DNA of 64,000 nt from assembly GCA_009760855.2 (NCBI GenBank), contig WPIO01000001.1, forward strand, positions 1,995,001 to 2,059,000. Reading direction: 5' to 3'. The position numbers were made by a program, and so were the translations under genes. Below are positions 61,020 to 64,000 of this stretch, piece by piece (positions within the stretch are counted from its first letter, which is position 1; every line of letters starts with the position of its first letter). The stretch comes from Cristatella mucedo. Lineage: Eukaryota > Bryozoa > Phylactolaemata > Cristatellidae. Under the pieces are notes generated by a model. The model made no database searches and was not told where the DNA came from. It saw nothing but the letters and a program-made list of their open reading frames with translations.

Positions 61020-62600
61020 AGCCAAAGTCCAACGTACGACGGCAAAACAGACTTCGTCGAGTGGTTACGTCGACTGGATGCCGTGGCCAAGCTGCACAAG
61101 ATTAAATACGACGACCTCGCTGCACTCATGCCTCTGTACTTGATCGCCAAAGCTTTTGCGGTCCATGAAGTGCTGACGCATAGAGATAAGAGTGATTACG
61201 CCAAGGTGAAATGCGAACTCAGCACCGCGTTTTCGCCGGATCGCTTCCTCGCGTTCGATAAGTTTTCGAGCAGAAGACTTCGCGAGGGTGAGACGCCGGA
61301 CATCTACTTGGCCGACCTTGTTCGCTTGGCGCCCATTGTCTTCGCTGCCCAGCGGCAAGCTGGGGTACCTGCGCATCACCCTCGGAGTCTTTGCTGAAAT
61401 GTGCGTAGGTGTCGGGCGATGACCCGATGACGTAAAGCGAAAGCTGCGAGCTCCAAAAGCTCGCTCATCAGAGTGGCCGAGTTGCCCGAGCTGCTGCTGG
61501 TTGAAATGTCGTGAGGGATTCGGTTTCGCCAGTCTGAGGCGCGTCTCGCCGGTTGTTTCGAGGATCGACGAGCGCAGACGACCCGAGGCGAAGACCACGT
61601 GGTGCAGTCTAGGCTGACTTCTCAGGCGAAGACCACGAGTGGTGCAGTCTAGGCTGGCTTCTAAGGCGAAGACCACGCAGTGCAGTCTAGGCTGGCTTCG
61701 AAAAGGCGAAGACCACGCGTGGTGCAGTCTAGGCTGGCTTCAAAAAGGCGGTGCACCGACCTGCCTTTTCAAGGCAGGTCGGTGCAAGCGACTTTGCTGG
61801 ATCTGCGGTGATCCGAATCGCCTAGCCACGGCGTCTAGCAACGAGCTCCATGATCTGTGCGATCAGAAAAACGACTAAGGGAAACCGTCGACACCTGCGC
61901 CAGCGTGCTCGACTACCCGCGAAACCGCACTTATCGACACTGGCTGTTCCCGAACTTTGCTTGCAGCAGTGCTGGCTTCCTCGCGTGAATTGCAGCCGGC
62001 GAGGGAGGCGAGGGATCTTGATGATAAACGATGACTGCACGATTGTGTGCCTTTACACGGAAGGCCAGTTTGCTAGTTACAACAGTACCGCTGGAGGTTA
62101 ATTGTTTGGTGACTGATGTAATTGCTGGCCGGGACAACGTCCTCGGGATGGATGTCATAAGAGCACTAGGCGGCGTCTGAATTGGACTCGGTGAAGGCTT
62201 TGTTGACTTTGGTAACGAGGCACCCGCTGCCCGAGGCATCCGTGGTGAAAGAGCCGGTGTAACTTACCCTCGCGTTCCTCCGGCCAGCGACGCATCACTC
62301 TTTGCTAAAGTCGGAGATTTGAGAGGGCTTGCAGTCTCAGGCAAAGACTTCACTGCCGCATTTTGCGATGGTGCGTCGCACGTGCAATGGAACTGGAAAG
62401 AGGGTGTACAAGCACCCTTGCTGCAGAGCCGCGTACGCGTAAAGCAGAGGTTTGGTCAAACTTCAGGGAGCCAATATCATTCAGGGTCAGCACATGGAAA
62501 ATTGCAGCAGATTCCGTATCTTCTTTTCTTGTGGTATTGAAGGCACCCCAAGGGTCCAAATACTGACTGTCATGGTCTTCGCGGAGCAAAGTGTTTTTTT
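61020..62600 (+). mobile_element. Decayed LTR retrotransposon (Ty3/gypsy-type, tentative)
   Basis: Pieces in order: a gag-like frame ending at 61397 (YDGKTDFVEWLRRLD; SSRRLREGETPDIYLADLV); tandem repeats at 61586-61745; a zinc-knuckle remnant near 61790 (CWICGDPNRLATAS, with the usual His and last Cys replaced); a protease-like LIDTGCSRTLL at about 61930-61960 in another frame; and VQWNWKEG near 62385, as in the protease-RT linker. Many stops and frameshifts, no intact frame; LTRs not located. It is a non-functional relic. Confidence 0.6.
61586..61745 (+). repeat. 38-42-bp tandem repeat inside the LTR relic
   Basis: Four units starting aggcgaagaccacg and containing tgcagtctaggctggcttc, spaced 38, 40, 40 and 42 bp. 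Confidence 0.9.
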
Positions 62601-63399
62601 TTAATGAAGCTTTCAACTAGCAGCAGAGTGCTTGTTTCCCTGGTGCTGTCCTGCTTTCTGCCTTCACTCTGTTCCTCCTCTTCCCAGCTCTTGCGATTGT
62701 CTCCATCCTGCTTGCTTTAGTCCTCCTCAAACTGTTCTTCCTTATTCCCTCTGTGAATGTCAAAATGTTCCTAGTGTTTTTCTGTGTCTTCACTGTCTTC
62801 AGCTTTTTTCAGGCCTTCTTAAAGAAACCTTCTAGTACCTTCTGCTGGGGCTGGACCCTCGCGCTCGCTTCTTTCTCGTCCTAAAGTTCCCTTCATTTTC
62901 TGTTCTGGACGTCACTTGCCTTGTTTCCTTCCATGTCGTCTGAAAGTAGATTGTGGTGACCGAGGATTTACAAAATTAGGCAGTAGCCTTAAATAAAGTG
63001 CAGTTTACGGAGGCTGGTCTGGAGTAACAGTAGAGACATTCACGCCGTTGACTCCATCCCCAGAGGAAGAGGTTGAGCCTCAGGGGAACTTGACAAAAGG
63101 GCTTGGGAAGATTGGAAGTGCCGACGTCGTCTACATGCATGCGTCTCAATGCACACAGTGTCTCTAAGTAGAATACAATCTAAAATAAACACTCACTAAT
63201 CACTTTCTCAAACTGGCTATTTTGGCGACGAAAAGTCCGAGTGAGCGGCAGACAGTATCCTGTCAATAAAACTGCATGAACCGGATGAGCTCATGTGCTT
63301 GTGACAGGCTGGCGCAGCTAGCTAAGCCTAGCTTGGCCTGTCTGTAAATGTGCTTAACTAGCTCAGCACGAAATAGTCAAGTCCATTGAAACAAGGGCT
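62601..63399. other. Downstream flank of the LTR relic
   Basis: Pyrimidine-rich 62630-62930, AATAAA at 62992-62997. It could include LTR or 3' sequence of the relic; not resolved. Confidence 0.3.
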
Positions 63400-63775
63400 T
63401 ACTTGAAATCAAAATATGTAGTCTCACATGAAAAGCTTTTATAAAAAATTCACAATTCATTTTGATTTTTGGCAACCCTTGACCTTGGCGCCCGGGGACA
63501 TCTGTCTCCCCCTGCCCTGTGCCTCTGGCGCCGACCGTGGCACCCCATTCTCTGCTCGACCCCGTGTTTATCTTAAGGGACTCACTACTCAGATCTCTCA
63601 CGTGCCTCGCCTTTTCTAGCAACTATTTCTTAAGTCGGAATGTTGGCTACCGTATGCGCACCGAAAGATCTTAGCCTCCGTGTGCGCTGTAGAAAACTCT
63701 CTAGCCTAGCAATGCTCCTGTCATTGTGACTCTGCGCCGTTACAGACGGCAAAAAATGTACATACTGCATAATTC
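63400..63775 (+). mobile_element. Possible LINE family B tail
   Basis: 63635-63740 (gttggctaccgtatgcgcaccgaaag and the following gctntagaaaactctc) resembles the family B 3' end at 37525-37610 and 47775-47850. Further upstream the assignment is a guess. Confidence 0.4.
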
Positions 63776-64000
63776 CAAGAGATTTAATAAGGAATCTTGA
63801 GAGCCCAGGATTAGCCTCCGGTTGTAAGGGCGGCCGCCTGTGTTGCCCTGCTGGTGCGGGATTTTTGGTGTTCAGCTTTAAACTCGCAAAACCGCAAGTT
63901 GTTTTTCAAATTTTTTTTATAGTTCACGGCGAAATAGACCACGACCACCGCTTCGAGCGCTTCTAAAAACTGCTCTAGCTGACCAAATTAAAAATCTCAC

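Noticed and set aside
61586-61745. CRISPR-like array
   Set aside because: Units are contiguous with no spacers and the genome is animal.

Overview
The window is animal nuclear DNA. It has two spliced protein-coding genes on the + strand with GT-AG introns, plus LINE, tRNA-derived SINE, DNA-transposon and LTR-retrotransposon remnants and many microsatellites. The species cannot be named from the sequence. The gene content and repeat mix suggest an invertebrate or basal chordate, but this is inference. There is no operon, CRISPR or prokaryotic signal.

Layout: 1-466 is the 3' end of a non-LTR retrotransposon. About 1899-4337 is a 2.4 kb CT-rich tract. About 5810-17960 is gene 1, an orthologue of PLEKHG5 (DH-PH guanine-nucleotide exchange factor for Rho GTPases). 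I traced 11 coding exons that join in one frame (3093 nt, 1030 codons plus stop). 17961-30270 is intergenic, holding a diverged LINE end, an unclassified 0.87 kb element, a SINE and a 321-bp hAT element that closely resembles the SPIN (Space Invaders) family. About 28-33.5 kb is GC-rich and contains the first exon of gene 2.

Gene 2 (30839-55178) is a predicted type I membrane protein of 690 residues in 11 exons (2073 nt, in frame throughout): signal peptide, two divergent CUB domains, a Ser/Thr stalk, one transmembrane segment, and a ~350-residue cytoplasmic tail with RPGSA repeats and a C-terminal YDTV motif. I do not recognise it as a named gene. Its 10.1 kb first intron carries three long GA tracts, a Tigger/pogo-like MITE and a LINE reverse-transcriptase remnant. 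Later introns carry SINEs, a 14-bp minisatellite and a second copy of the unclassified element. The transmembrane exon is a multiple of three long and lies between a CT tract and a GA tract that are complementary in the pre-mRNA.

After 55350 the window is intergenic: another LINE 3' end (antisense), a SINE, a possible transposase-derived ORF fragment, and a decayed LTR retrotransposon with gag-, zinc-knuckle- and protease-like pieces (about 61.0-62.6 kb). The two genes lie head-to-tail about 12.9 kb apart, and nothing in the sequence links their functions.
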